DNA of 64,000 bases from Myoxocephalus aenaeus (taxonomy: Eukaryota > Chordata > Actinopteri > Perciformes > Cottidae), in NCBI GenBank assembly GCA_038501785.1, contig JBAMJR010000047.1:7422501-7486500 (forward strand). The letters are read 5' to 3'. The position numbers and the translations under genes were made by a program. Each line of letters begins with the position of its first letter. The stretch's first letter is position 1. Under the pieces are notes generated by a model, which saw only the letters and a program-made list of their open reading frames with translations, ran no database searches and was not told the DNA's origin. Positions 1 to 46,168 of the stretch are shown in pieces.

Positions 1-289
1 GTTATCTTTATTTCACCCGATGGACTCAACGGGGTTAAAGGTGCTCCGTGTTGGAAAGTTACTTCTGTGTGAGATGTTCAAATGTAGTTTCTGTGATTAC
101 ATTCTAAGAAAAAGAAGTCTTAAAAGTATGTCTTACAGCCTTTAAAAAAGAAGTATTCCAATGATGCTGTCAGCCAATCAGGGTGCAGCATCTCGACTGC
201 TCTGACTGTGAGAACATCAAAGCAATAGTTCCACATTTAGGGGATTTCTTTTGTTGATTGGCATTCTTGCCCATAATTACACAAGATCC

Positions 290-330
290 ATTCTTTATGC
301 TAAGCTACGCTAACTGGCTGCTTGCTGTAT
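290..330. repeat. dispersed GCTAAGCTA-core repeat fragment
   Basis: This short fragment shares the core ATGCTAAGCTACGCTAAC and the following GGCTGCTTGCTG with similar stretches near 9.1 kb, 29.4 kb, 52.9 kb and 54.1-54.35 kb. It resembles a common teleost interspersed repeat; the family name is not assigned. Confidence 0.5.
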
Positions 331-929
331 AGTATTATATTTACAGAGGAGAGTGGGATTGATCTTTTCATCTGGCTCTCGACACAGCGCTGAATAGGCA
401 AATGTTTTTCTCCAAGACTGAAAATATGATATCTTTTAGATCATATTCTCTACAGGAGGAGACACGTTTTCATGTGAATAAAGAACACCAGCTCGTCCTG
501 TAACACAACAGAGAGTGACAGCAGCATGTCTCTCCCTTTGCTAGTTGCATAACAGCGACTGGTTTAATTAAAGCTCCGTAATAATTGATTTATTTTGGAA
601 GAGCCATGTCACGTAGTTTTGTTGATTTAACTCTTGTGTGTTGTTCATATTTGTGTTATTCAGCCAGTGTTTGTGGGTCTGGTGGACCCGCTGCATTTTT
701 TTAAATTTTTATTCAACACAATCACACAATTATATGTTGAAAATACTCAACAGATGTTTACTTCATCCCAATCGCAAGCAATTGCTGCCTTTCTTTGGCT
801 CATGGACACACAACACACACTTGGAAGAGTCGACCGGCGCTCTGTGTGCTCAGCACCGTTCCCACCTGGCTCAGCTTCTTTAGGAGATCCTGTCCAGCTT
901 TTGGGAGGGAAAAATATAGTCACATGAGA

Positions 930-1292
930 TGTTGTGTCCACTGAGTCTCGCCCAGGTAACTCTCATTCCAGATCTTTCTGAGCGGCTTCCCTGTAAGTTC
1001 CAAGCATACGAGTATGAAGTGGTCCTGGGGATCGTCTTCATCTTGGAACTAGCTGATGCTCAGTCTCATCCTCTTCTTCAAAGTCACTGTCAGACTCTGA
1101 ATTTTCATAAATGTGATCCTCACATTCTGAAACCTCATCTAAACAGTGTGTGGTCATTTGAAATGTTTTCTGATTAATACTCTTTACAGAAAATGAGCCA
1201 AGGACAATGAGTCTGAGTTTGGAAAAATAAATAATCTCATCATTTTTCTTTTGATAACAAATGTAAATGCATCCCGCAGACCCGAACACCAC
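930..1292 (-). pseudogene. possible decayed transposase fragment, acidic ORF
   Basis: Read on the minus strand, 1038-1292 translates into a short acidic stretch (SESDSDFEEEDETEHQ), followed by a frame break. Acidic N-termini of this sort are common in piggyBac-type transposases, but no catalytic part is visible and the match is only compositional. It may be chance. I would not treat it as a gene. Confidence 0.15.
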
Positions 1293-2499
1293 ACAAGGGT
1301 TTTTTTTTTTTAAAGAAGAAAAAACTATTCATTACTTATAATTCTTAATCAAATGTAGAATTACTAGTGTTATTTTTTTTTTATTATTGTCATTATCATT
1401 TTGTATGTACTTTTTACATATTTTATTAATTTACTTATCTTTTTATTTAGTTTTTTTTTAGATGTTGGGATCGTTGGTCAGGAGGGATACACAGCAGCTT
1501 TTATAAAGTTGTTGCTACTTTCCATTTTTCCTTCTTTTCTGAGAAGTAATGACTTAAAACAATAAAGAAATGGGCGAGTCAGTGTTTTCTGTGACCTTCT
1601 TTTGAGCGGCTGCTTCAAGGCCTCATGACTTCATCGTGTCTCCTTCACTGACGCCGGGTCAGATCGCTATCGCTCCACTGTGTAGTTCTGATGCTTTGAG
1701 CGAGCGTTTGCATCTCTGGCAACTGTTCACCTTGTTCGGCTTCATGGGCCGTGACGAAAACACTTCCCTTTGCTTGAGTGGACGGGAGAATAAACAGTTT
1801 TTAGTTTCATATTGCAACACGCGTGCTTCTAATCTGAGCTTTCTGTCCTCAGGAGACGCTCCAGCTTGTTTCCATGGCATCAACAGTTTTATTGATCGCT
1901 GTCAGTTTTAGCCTCTGACATGTGTGACATCATGCAACTCTAAGCTCCCGACGGGCTTGTTTAGGGCGACATCTTTGGGAGATAATCGATCAGCATTGAC
2001 AAAAAGATTACAATAGTATTTATACATATTTCACCTTGGCGTACTGCAGTGCTTTTGTGTTCTTTTAAATTGGCGTTTTATTCCAGCCCATTTGGCACAC
2101 AAAGGTCAGAGGTCAACAACCTTTTTTTGTCCAGGTTGCCATAGCATCTGTCAAGAAAGTGAGCAGAGGGCAGTGGTGGATTATGGGTTATTCATGACAC
2201 CTGTGTCCACACTTGCATCATCTTGGGGACTTTTTTATTCGTTATGAATTTTGTACACGAGGGGTGAACTTCAAGAGCAATACGATCAAATGAGAGCTTA
2301 AACTATTCAACCATGATGCCGTTGTATGTTTGGATGATTTTGTGACATTACAACTAGTTTAGAAGCTCGCCACGGTCCAATATTACATGTGTGATGTGGA
2401 AAGAAGATTTGATTTTACGATATATTTAGTGTGTATATAGTGTGAAAAATCAATTACAAACAATTCAAAGCAGGATATTTCTATATATTTTTTTTTTTG

Positions 2500-2880
2500 T
2501 ATATATACATTGCACACAAGAGACACATAGTAAATTAAAAAAAATCAAGTAATATAAATAAACAGTAAAACAGTAATACAAACAGTAAAGAACAATACAG
2601 TAGCAATATTAAATATACAGACAGAATAAAAAAATAAAATAGAAGTACTTAAATGTATTATATATTGCACCAGATGAATGTAATTAAAATGGCTGTGATT
2701 ACAGTGTTATACGTGTTTGTGGTCTACTGTGAGCTCAGCTTGTTGTGCAGCCTGACAGCAGCGGGAAGGAAGGACTTTCGGTATATATTATATTTTAGTC
2801 TGCTATATTTGGTGCCCACTTTGAGAATCACTACTGCCCCTGTACTCGACACATTACTGTAATGAAGCAGCTCAACATGC
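2500..2880. repeat. teleost interspersed repeat remnant
   Basis: AT-rich DNA ends in a stretch around 2745-2785 reading GCAGCCTGACAGCAGCGGGA and then AGGAAGGACTTTC. From memory this resembles a recurrent teleost retrotransposon-associated sequence. The boundaries are approximate. Confidence 0.4.
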
Positions 2881-3599
2881 AGCAGGTCCGCTCCTGTTGA
2901 ACACGCGCCCCCTAGCGCCACGTGTCCGCACTACACCCCGTGTGCCGACAAGCACTGCCCCCTGTGAAATTCCTGACTGCCGGGGTGATTCCTCCGGTCA
3001 CCAGGGGCTGCTTCCTACTGTATTCCCACCGTGTGTTCTGGGGGGAACTGTTCCTATAACCTCTGGATAAATGACCGACTACGGGAGGGATATCTCCGCC
3101 GACAAAGGGTGAGTTCCGCTTCACTCCCGCTGGTGATACTGTCGGTCATGGGTATTCTGCAGATGTTAGTGTGCGGGCTCAGTAGTGTGTGAAGCCTTAC
3201 ATGTTTTATATAATGCCCGGTGTTGCTCCTGAAGCCCACAGGAATGCATGTTACCGTCTCTACGTTTGTTCTTTTTTTTATTAGACTCAGAACAAAGGCT
3301 GTTGTTCGGTGTTTGCGCTGTTTCAGAAAGAAAGACTTGGGAACACGCCCTTGCCGTCTCGCCTACCTGTGTGAACGGGAACGCGTTCAACTTCATGTGA
3401 ATGCCCTCAAACTGCGGACCGACGCACAACCCCCCGAGACTGGCGAAGTTATACCGTATTTGTTCGTTTTTGGGGCGTTTTGAGTTTGTTTCGTTGTCAG
3501 TTTGGTTAAAAAAACGTTTATTATTATTATTATAGCGCCCCTCTCTTCAATAAAGTCACACAGCCACCGCGAGACCGAGTGAAACAAAGATAAAAAGTC

Positions 3600-3772
3600 A
3601 ACTATGTTTCATTCGGTTGACTGCATCCGCAGCTCAGCTGTAACCTGCGGCGGTGGAGTTGACGCGGACGGATACATTGTAGCCCTCTGAGAACAAGCAG
3701 TGCAGCCGTTTGAATCCACCGTGGCGTGCTTTGGTTTCTCAAGTAGTCCCTCAATAGGTTACTGAGGTGAGG
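3600..3772 (+). promoter_or_regulatory. candidate non-coding first exon or CpG-rich promoter
   Basis: This CpG-rich segment ends in ACTGAG followed by the donor-like GTGAGG at 3767-3772. It could be a non-coding first exon of vangl1, whose coding begins 9.4 kb downstream. Nothing else supports it, and the region near 8.0 kb is an equally good candidate. Confidence 0.2.
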
Positions 3773-6700
3773 GAGAGGAGGGGGCAGAGGCCTCGGTGAA
3801 ACCAGGGACTTTCCTGCCTCTGGGTCCGCCAGCCTGTCGGGTCACAGGTAGGAGCTGGAGCTCCACCGGACAGAGAAGTGACGACAGGTAAAAGTGTGAC
3901 GTGTGTTTCACCTCAAATAGACTTCTTTCCTCTTTGCTGAACATTTTCTGGACTTAATATAAGTCTTCACTTTTTGGTCCACAGTTAGGAATCATAGTTC
4001 AGCGCCGCAGCTTCTGTTCAGTTTATTACAAATGGTTCATAAGCTAGTTAGCTGCGTGTCTAATTGGTAAAGAAAAAGCCAAGCAGGTGACTGGAGCACG
4101 TGCTCAGTCCGGTGACGTCTAATTAATAACAGTCATTGGGTTTTGTTTTAGCTGTCGTTTATTGATGCACTTGGAACAGAAACTTTGCTGGAAACAATGT
4201 TACATAATAACAACATATGCTTTTGTTGTGTTTAATATTGGGCCAATTATTTAAGATTGCTTATCTTCATAATGGTGTCGTTATAAAATGTAAATACTAG
4301 TAAAATAATTAAAATAACATCACAATGTTACAGAGCGAAAGGTTAACATTTTCCAATTGTTCGATAGCTCTGTTGCATATAGCTACTTTTGTGGGACTAT
4401 ATTGTCCCACAAATAATTGCGATATATTGTATTACTGTAATTTTAAGACCACTTTATGCCACTGATATAATTATGGTATAATAGCATAATAACGCAAGTA
4501 CACCCTTTAAAAGAACAATGACATTTTTATTCTAAGGAATATATATTCAGACATTGGAATTGGCATGTGAACAAAATAGAAATCCTCACACAAGGAAGAC
4601 AATAAATAAAATGCACTCTCTGGCGCAAACAACAAAAATGCCCAAAGTCTTATAGTGGTAGGGAAACCACTGCTTATTATTCTGGCATCTTGTTAGCTAA
4701 GATGTTGGTGATGTTCTGCTGGAAACACAACGGACAATATCGAGCTAACCAAGACGATTAAGATCCTCATATCGTACGATAAAGCGATAATGGCGTAATT
4801 ATCTTTCCAGGCCCACTACCAGCTGACCAAACCACATACACTGCGAAAAGTACATTTAATAATACACACTGTAAACTATGCTGCGAGTAAAATAAATTGC
4901 AGACGGAAGAAACACTGTATCTCAAATCTGTCGCGGTCTGAGCAAAAAGCTGCATGGCAACATGACATGTTTGACGTTGTGAGATCCCAGACCGACATTA
5001 AATGGTTCAACAAATGTTTTCTTCCTCTGCATTAATTATGCAAGACCCTCATTATCGTGATGATTTGTCGGTTCCGGATCTGGATGAGATGAACATTGGA
5101 GAGCTGTGCGTGGTTTCTTGGTGGTGGTTTTGCGTAACAGCTGCATAGAGAACATGATGACAGCTGACAGGAGCTGTCGCAGTGTGTACACCAGTGTGTT
5201 GCTTGATTACAGAGCTCACAACATGTGTGTTAATATCAGTTATACGCATTTCAGTGTACAGGTTCTAAGGTGGCCGTTATCTAGACATTGAACTCAAGTT
5301 CATTTCTTTTACTCAGAGTTATTCCAGTCAGGGCATAGTGCACCAGCCTTTACGTTGCCATGGGGATTTTAATAAATAAGAGGTAAACCCACCTCCTGTG
5401 TCTCCAAATGGCCGTTTCATTATTTTCAGAACGTCTAAGGCGGTTAGATCTAGCATATGTTGTTGAGTTGTAGTAAAACAGTGGAATAGTGCTGTTCCTA
5501 AGAAAAAGGAGAAGAAAGAATGTTCTCATTCTGCCCTTTATTTCCATTTCATGAAGAGGTTAACTCTGTCACTGTTGGACTTCTTAGCTTCTTTAAACCA
5601 GACTTGCTTAAGACACTTAAAGCTATACCTGTTGCATAAAGCTTCCCTATGAGTGACTTATGTAAGACTGACTTTCGATGGTCCGTCGTGCAATGCATTG
5701 TGGGTGAAATAAAACACTTAACAGACTGTTATTTCTTTCAAATAACAGAAAAGGTAAACGGTGTAAATCCAACAGTTAGAGATGTTTAGAAAGAATTCAC
5801 GAGTACAGAATAAGACTCCAAAAAGTGATGTGTAAACAAACAGATAGAAGGTAGATGGTTGAATTAGTAAGCTAAAAGATAACTAAAAGTAGTGTTATTG
5901 AATAAACAGTAGAAGTAGCTGAAAGTAATTGATAAATAGTTAGCCAACCTTCTCACAGATTGTTGCCATTGCAACAAAGCTCGGGGAAGACGAGGCTACT
6001 TTTCAACAGACGGGCCTAATTAGACCGATCTAACCTGACAATCCAGGACTAGTCTTAACTAAGTTTACATAACTGGCCCCGAGGTTTGTTTTCTGTGCCG
6101 TCTCCCTTCTGTCTGTTAGCTGAGGGGTTTTTAGTCCGGCTATGAACATGTCATTGTCTTTTACATGACATGAGATAAACGGAGACACTGTGGGGAAAAC
6201 AGGTTATTGAGGCAGCAAAACGCACCACACACTGAGGTAAAATATATATATATAGATTATAACCACAGTTTTCTACATTGAAAGCAAGAACTGTTAAAAA
6301 GCCGATGCTGCATACTTTTTAATGGAGCCTATTTGCCAAAGCCGTCGTCTTGATTTCATCTGGGGGGTTTCCTCAGCGTCAGACTTTGAAAAACCAGAGA
6401 ACCTCACTCCAGCTAATGCAATCACCAGCGGCCGGTGTGTTTACTGACCGCTCAGGGTCAGCTCATTGTGGTTGCCTAGGAACAGCAGCACAAAAAAGAA
6501 AATGCAACAGGTAAAAGGCCAAATGTGAATCAAGCCCAGGGGTTGAGTCGGTGTGAGTCCGACATGCCTGTTACTGAGAGCAGACGTGAACCCATAGCGG
6601 CCCGTAATCAACACTGCACAGGTGCAAGGTGCATGCTAATGACAAGCAGACCATAATAATCCAATCTCTTTAAATGCTAATACTCTGGATTTGCTTGTGC

Positions 6701-7961
6701 TTTTTTTCTTTCTCCACCTCGATTGTGTTCCTCTGCGTCCGTCTCCCTCGTTCACATCTCGGAGGACGTCTTAGTGGCCCTCATTCGCGCCGTCACGGAC
6801 AGGAACCCGGCGAGCACGAGACCGGCGGCTCGAACGCCCCGCCCCCCACTCTCGTGGACAGAGTTACGAGACACCGAGTCGTCGCCCCGGTGGTTTGTCT
6901 CCCATTGCGACGCGAGGAGACGTGTTATCACGGCGCTAATGGAGGCAGAGCCACGGGGGCGTCGTGGTTACGGAGGGAGGGGGTGAGGCGAGAGGGTGAG
7001 GCGTCGGCGGACGAGCTGCTGATGGAGTGAACGGAGCAGGCTTCGTTTCTACGAGTGACAAAAAGCAGATTATTATTATTTTTTACAGATTATGTCAAAA
7101 GGCAGGGCAAATCTCACAGCCTAGTTATCCAGATTAAGTAATTTGTTAATCCCCAATGTTGCGTGTAAACCTCTCCTCCCATGTTGGGTAAACATGGGTC
7201 TACACACCATGAGCTCTAAATACCTTTGAGCTGTTCATAGCGTCTTTGATCAAACTGGCAGCGGTCCAGCGCCACATGTCTGCAAAAATTCAGCCTGAAC
7301 GTTTGTCTCTTTTTGGCTATGGTTCAGTTGGATTATTAATATTATTGTCAAGAAGAGAAACTGTTGTAATCGGTGCTGGAATGAAAGACGTGCCACAAAA
7401 GAGTCCAGGATTGATCCCTGCTGGGTGTGAATGAGGGACAGGGTGCTTTTCAGAGGGAAACACACAGTGAAGTAGTTTTACTACAGGCATTATAGACAGA
7501 AATAATAAAAGAAATAGAACACATCTTTTGTGTTTTTACATTGTATGTTTATGCATGTGTGAGGAAAAAGTAAAGTTAAACACCGCGTAGTGAGTGAGAA
7601 ACCCGTCCATTGTCTCCAAATATATTTTCACGCGGTATTGAAAGGTGGTCAGGTCTCTTCATGATGTTCTTAAGCGCTTGAATAATGTTTTGCCAATACG
7701 TTGTGGTTGTTGGACCAGAACGTATCATGGGTTAAAGGAGCTGCCCACATCGCACTCGAGCAGGATTCATATTTGGATACATATCGCATTCTTTTTTTTA
7801 AATAAGTATAATCAGTGTAATACTTTGATCTGCAAAACAAGCCCACTACTGACTGAGGAGGAATGTACCCGTGTCTGGGCTTTCTGGGGCTTTTATTCCG
7901 CCGAGAGAACGGATGGGAGGAAAACCTACCGGAGCACCTCATCCGGTTCATTAGATGCTTA

Positions 7962-8036
7962 ATTTGCCGCTTTAAGCGGGGAAACCGGGAGAGCTCCTGC
8001 TGCTCCTCGCACAGCGAGCTCGTCTTCTGAGGTCAG
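7962..8036 (+). promoter_or_regulatory. vangl1: candidate vangl1 non-coding exon 1
   Basis: A GC- and CpG-rich stretch ends with TTCTGAG and the good donor GTCAGT near 8032-8037. Mammalian VANGL1 has a non-coding first exon upstream of the exon carrying the ATG, so such an exon is expected on this strand. The assignment rests only on composition and a donor-like site. Confidence 0.25.
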
Positions 8037-9094
8037 TCTGCCGGGCAGCGCCGCGCCGGTCCAGTGACTTCAGACCGCGTGACAATGAGAATATTGAGAC
8101 TGACGATGTTCGATGGTTTGTTCCCGGCGGCCGGTGGCAGACTATCTCTTCAAGATGGAAGTGTTTCCTCGGGCTGTTTGTTTACATCCCCAGCCTGGAG
8201 TCGGCTCTCAGGCCATTACACCTGTTAGCTTGTGTGTTTTTCTTTTCTCCATATAGAAGAAGACTCTTCAACCCTGCTTCGTTGGGGCCGTCTTAGCCTT
8301 GTAGTTCTTGTGTTACATTGAGGTATTTGGGACGGGGTTTGGCACACAGACGCTTCCCCAGAACAATGATTCACGGTCTCACGTGAGAGGCTGCGCCCTT
8401 CGTGCTCCATGATTGCTGCGATAATGTCGCCCAGCACAAACAGACAAGCCGGCATGCTCAGCCGGGGTCTTGGATTACTGCAAGGGAACCTGCCAGGACT
8501 CCCTCCCCTCCCCTCCTCTCCCATAGCGGGGTATTCCTATTTCATCCCCGCGAACTTGAAGTGGTTCCGCTTACCAATTTTCTCTGGCGCGGCGAAGACA
8601 GAAACCACATGTGAGAACACACGTGGATCCTGTTCCACTTGGATATAGACCTCAGTCAGGATGTGTGGAGACGTTTTTGTGGTTTTCTCTGTGAGGAAAC
8701 GCACTAAAGCAGGAACTAATTTATCAGCTTTCTAACGAGTCGGCCCTCTCTTGTCGAAGCTGCACTCTGACTGAACCTGGACCACGCACTCTTTTAACCC
8801 CGTTAGTCCCTCATTTAGGCACGTGCCCTCGCTTTTAAGAGGATTAAAGCAGGTGAGGGGAACGCCCCTGTGACTGAGTTCAGATTGCTCAGCAGTCATT
8901 ACTCAATGGGTGAACTCGTAAACCAGGGTCCTAAACCACAGGGCCCAGATCCAGCTCCAATTGAATAAGACCCCACACATGTTTTGAATGTATTGTTGTG
9001 TTATTATTGTTGTCAAAATACATTTTGGGGAATATGCTTATTAGCTTTTGGGCTAAAAGTTGAACAAGAAGATCAGTACGACTCATGTATGTAT

Positions 9095-9185
9095 GCTACC
9101 GTTAGCAGCCAGCTAACTTAGCTTAGCATAAAGACTAAAAACAGGGGAAACAGCTGCTCAACCCTGTCCAAAGGTACCCACATGT
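9095..9185. repeat. dispersed GCTAAGCTA-family repeat copy
   Basis: AGCTAACTTAGCTTAGCATA followed by AAGACTAAAAACAGGGGAAACAG and a CTGTCCAAAGG motif closely resembles the copy at 54130-54352, including the AGACTGGAGACAG and CTGTCCAG blocks. Fragmentary member of a common teleost repeat family. Confidence 0.55.
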
Positions 9186-9775
9186 CTGGAGCATGAACAC
9201 ACTGTTGCTTGTTTGTATAATCCACACTTAGTTAGACTTAATCCCCTACATTAGTGTTCAATGGCACCCAGATAGTTTCAGTGCTTTAAACTTTTTTCAT
9301 ATCTGAATTACCAAATTAAGAAAAATACAAATAAAGTCATCTGTTTTAGGCATTTCAGAGACGATTCAAATGGGATCCAAAAGGCGTTTAGAAAACCCCA
9401 CTGCACCTGAAGTATTCAGTCAGATCAGCAGCTGCTGGCTGGCGGAGAGACTGCAGAGAACCAGTCAAGCGAGGATTTGTTACCTTACAAGGATTATTAA
9501 GGCATTTAAAAATGATTTGCACAACAGGGAATATCCAAATATGCGGTTGCGCAACCTTCAAAGCATTTTCAGCCGTGCGCACACACAACAGAGGCGGCCC
9601 CAGATGTGCCGACGCCACAGAACTGGGTCACACTACATGTTTTGTGCCTCCGTGTATTTTTGGACCAAGTGGAGTGTGTGTCCCTTCAAGTTGGCAGATA
9701 AGGATTGTGCACTAAAGTTTTCCTGGAGTTGTGAACGTGGAAAAGCAGGGATGTCTTGTGTGGGACCACCTACTT

Positions 9776-9945
9776 AAAGGTGCAACGCGTAGGATCGGGC
9801 GCCATCTGTGTGGAGGAGCACTTACGGTGTTTGGTTTGTCCGTTGTGGGCTACTGTAGGAACGCATGGTTCATTCTAAGCTGACAAAAACTACAGGGTTC
9901 TCATCTCCAGGTGATTATACACTAAAGAAAACGCTGCTCCTTTAA
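9776..9945. repeat. interspersed repeat, 'GTGATTATACACTAA' family
   Basis: The segment runs from AAAGGTGCAACGCGTAGGAT to CTCCAGGTGATTATACACTA and AAGAAAACG. The stretch at 48806-48900 carries the matching block in opposite orientation (GTTTTCATTGGTCTATAATC, then ACCTGAT). The two are inverted members of one family, probably a MITE or SINE. Ends are approximate. Confidence 0.5.
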
Positions 9946-10234
9946 GGCGGCTGGAGCTATAAATTAGCCGTAAATCCTTCAGGGCCCGGCCTCAGAGTTT
10001 CAGTGCAGGTTTGGATCTAGAGGCGTACTGCAGCTTTAGACCATGTCGGGACAAAGTGGCGGCATGAAAGAGGTGATAGGAAAGTGTGAAGCACTCTGGA
10101 TGATTGATGCAGAGAGTTATGAATGAGTTCATACTTCCCTTTAGAATACTGTAGATGGATAACTTTAAGCAAATGTTGAGCCCCTCTCCTCCACTCGGCG
10201 GGCCGGCTCAAAGTGCACTTGTCCAGGGAAGTGA

Positions 10235-10258
10235 GGGGGGGGGGGGGGGGGGGGGGGG
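10235..10258 (+). repeat. poly-G tract, 24 bases
   Basis: An uninterrupted run of 24 G lies 22 bp before the TTAA end of the putative piggyBac-like element. Length is uncertain because such runs are error-prone in sequencing. Confidence 0.9.
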
Positions 10259-10280
10259 TGATGATTTGGGTGGAAATGAC

Positions 10281-11260
10281 TTAACTCTTGGAACACTGAG
10301 GTCATTTTTAGTCGATTTTCTCGATTTGACATAATTTCTTAAATTCACCTTTTAAGGCACTTGCATACAAGATGCATACCCATGTTTTACATCATAAATT
10401 GCAGAACAATCTCAGCTATCTATATAATGAGGCACCATTGTCATAAGGCAAAACTGTAAAGAGAAAATATGACTCTAAAGCTGAAAATATATATCATATA
10501 TCTTGTGAAAACATAACTTTACTCAGGTGGTATATATGTTTTGGTAATGGAAATTGGTTTACCAAAGGTTTTAGGTTCACAAAATAGTGAATATATGAAT
10601 AAAATGGTAGATGTGTTTTTCTTTGTAGAAATATGGTCTTTCACACCTTTCACCAAAATGATCAAAATGGGACTTAGAAATGACTTCATACTGCAGATAA
10701 AGCTTCATGGGGTGTGTGCAAATGAAAAATGACCATCACAACATTTTTTATTTTTTGGGAAATAAAAATATGTATTATAAATTAAAAATATATATTTACA
10801 CAATATTCAGAAATAGAAAACAGACCCGGGCTGGTGGGGATGGCTGTGCTAGAGGGGCTGGTGGTGGTGAATCCTCTCTGTAAAATAAATGACTAGTCAA
10901 TACTAACTTCACACAGTTTGAGCGTTACGCCAGACTCGAGCAGAAAGGGAGCAGCTAACTGTGCTCACTCTGCTAGCGTAAATATGCTATTACAACACAA
11001 AGTTTAGTATCTAAATACACGTACCCATCTTCAAATGGATCCCTTCTGTCTGCATATTCCTCTTGGTCGCAGGAGTCAAAGCCTTCAGGGTCGTCCTCGA
11101 CGCCCAAATTGCCGCCACAGCTTCCTCCGTAGTGAAGTGCGTCCTTCGCCATAATATCTCTCTTGTTTATGCGTGAACACACCAGCGTGTTTACAGAGCT
11201 CAGGTGTGTAGTTACATGCTTGCTCTTTGGGAGTTTCTTGAGTGTTCATTGGTTCGTTAA
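10281..11260 (-). mobile_element. putative internally deleted piggyBac-like element
   Basis: At the low-coordinate end the sequence begins TTAACTCTTGGAACACTGAG (10281-10300), followed by AT-rich DNA. TTAA is the piggyBac target and this layout resembles teleost piggyBac termini. The opposite end may be the TTAA at 11257-11260, preceded by TTGAGTGTTCATTGG, which only partly mirrors the first end. A small spliced ORF with an acidic start lies inside on the minus strand. No transposase catalytic domain is present. Family assignment is inference. Confidence 0.35.
10796..11152 (-). CDS. putative two-exon small ORF, 69 aa
   Basis: Exon 1 (11152 to 11025) starts MAKDALHYGG, continues with an acidic stretch (VEDDPEGFDSCDQEEYADRR) and ends DPFED plus GG before the good donor GTACGT. 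Exon 2 (10877 to 10796) follows the acceptor TTTTACAG in matching phase. It adds a proline-rich stretch (EDSPPPAPLAQPSPPAR) and ends at TAA 10796-10798. An acceptor two bases further on gives another frame and a different tail. I do not recognise the protein. An acidic head joined to a proline-rich tail inside a putative piggyBac-like element suggests the remains of a transposase N-terminus, but a small host gene cannot be excluded. Confidence 0.3.
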
Positions 11261-12919
11261 TTTCACCAAATATTGACGGACATATGATTCAACAAATCAC
11301 GGCGCGTCATATGACACGCCGATGTCCCTATCTCTTGCCTGATGATGTTAAAACGTTGCAGGCTGCGGCAGCAGGAAGTCTCCTCTGTCAGCTAGACGTA
11401 AAATCATATTTCTGCGATGTATTATCGCGATGCTATGAATATTTTTAGAAACGTAAAGAGTGTCCCCCAACGCAATGCCCTGTGACAGCCAGGAATAATA
11501 CATTATGAAACCACAGCGTTATCAAGTGGATAAAAGGGTCCATCCAGCTGGAGGAACGTTAATAAACGTTAGTAAATTGCATGTTAAGTCAGATATGTTC
11601 CTTGATGGGTGGTGTTCACGGATAAACTGTCTCATTGCTGCACACAGAGGAATAAATGATGATTGTAATAATGACCGTTCATCTGTCTTTCTATGCTTTA
11701 TATTTTCCATTATATTATTGTTTTCATATTTTTGTGAGAAAATGAGTTGTAAATGAGTGTTTAAGTTCTATCAATGAAACCGAATCAACTGTAAGAGGCA
11801 AGATTAAGAAATGCAAGCCACATGTATAATCCTATTCTTTAGACTACTGGAAGCACAGTGTCGTTGTAGTTGTTGTATTCTAGCTTTGTTTTTGTAGGCC
11901 AACCAGGAAGTTGGCGTTCTATTAGTTCCCTCGACAAAAAGCCAATAGGATTTTTCCGTTCATGTTTCCATCCGTTAGGTTCCACCCTCATTCTGAAACC
12001 AAACCTAAGCCCAGCACATTTAAAAAGAAAAAAAATCAGATTTCTCATGATATGAAACTCTGTGTGACCGAATCGATTCCAATCAAAAATTGGAATAGAT
12101 TAGATTTCTGGTGCGTTGGATAATCCGTTAATAACTTTTGGTTTCCACCAATTCTAGTTAATTTAATAGTTAAAACTGAGAATAATCAATTTCACCCAAA
12201 TCTATTTTCAGAGCTAAGAAAGCTGGAGCATTCAAGCCTCTTCACAGAAACATGCTGGGGTTGTGCAGACGTGTTGGTAAAGACGTCACGTACCGTTTCC
12301 CTGCTTCACTCTCACTATTTTCACACCACGCGTGTTCTAGCCACAAGCAATCCATTTCTTTCTCCATTAAAGCCGACCTCAGAGCGTCGGTGCTGTGACA
12401 GTTTGGCTCAGGAGCGTAGAAAACAAAAGGTTAAAGGGATAGTTTGGGGGTTGTGTTCATACTGACATTGTTAAATGTAGGAAGAACAAGACGACACACA
12501 GCTTTTCTGCCTTCACTCTGCCATCACAAGTCCCAGATTCGCTCCCAGAATGGCAACCCCTTCCCTTCTCATCATGAACTTCTCCTGGGGAAAGAAGGCC
12601 TTTTATCTTCGCCGCGTTCGTCGTCTCAAAGCGCGTCAGTGTCGGGCTTAAATAGTTTGCTGCGTGTCAGTCAGAGACTTAAAACCGCCTCTGAACAGTC
12701 GGCGGCCGTACGGGAATAAGAGCGACTTGTTGTTTCACGGTGGCAGTGGTTCTTTTATGTGGAACGCTCCCTCACCTCCTGAGAGTGTCGTCACTGCAGG
12801 ATTTATGCATGAGGGGTGCTAATAAATACAAAATGATGAAAGAAAAAGTGATGAGGACTGAAAGGGTTGATTGTGTGATGTTCTTTCCGTCTCGTTGGCT
12901 CCTCCTGTCTCTTCGCAGT

Positions 12920-13187
12920 CAAACAATGAGCTGGCTTTAGACATTTCAACATTTCTTTATTCAAATGTGCCCCTCGCTCCGCTGCAGGTTGATGTTTTCT
13001 CACCGGGCGCCCCCAGGGTCGCTTTCAAGCCTGACCGCCGACAGCTCGCCACCTCCGTCAGCCTCGTGAGCGAGCCGGTCGATCGCCCCCCCAGCTCATC
13101 GACTGCCTCCCAGTGGAACCAGCGGAGCAGCCCTCCTCTTCTCCCCCGCCCCACTGAGCCCGGCTGCCCGGGCAGGACTGCGCCGCC
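12920..13187 (+). other. vangl1: vangl1 5' UTR part of the first coding exon
   Basis: Two acceptors could open this exon: TCTCTTCGCAG ending at 12919, with the stronger pyrimidine tract, or CGCTGCAG ending at 12987. The leader from 12988 is GC-rich and runs to GCCGCC directly before ATGG, an ideal Kozak context. The true acceptor and upstream exon cannot be fixed from sequence alone. Confidence 0.5.
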
Positions 13188-45940
<32,753 letters not shown>

Positions 45941-46023
45941 GAACCCAAACTTCTTTTTTTTTTTATATTCCTCACTCTGTTTTGTTGCTCTCAAATGTTT
46001 TCACCGTGGGTTTGCAGTTTTTT

Positions 46024-46168
<145 letters not shown>

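Larger units (their letters stand above)
1..7900. other. gene-poor upstream region
   Basis: No coding exon with homology that I recognise lies here. The stretch holds AT-rich DNA, remnants of dispersed teleost repeats (about 290-330 and 2500-2880) and several CpG-rich, GC-rich patches (about 2880-3780 and 6730-7030) that could be promoters. It may be intergenic or the first intron of vangl1, because the non-coding first exon of that gene could not be placed. Confidence 0.5.

Noticed and set aside
9370..9777. 135-codon plus-strand frame
   Set aside because: It has no recognisable domain and lies beside an interspersed repeat; no splice or promoter context supports it.
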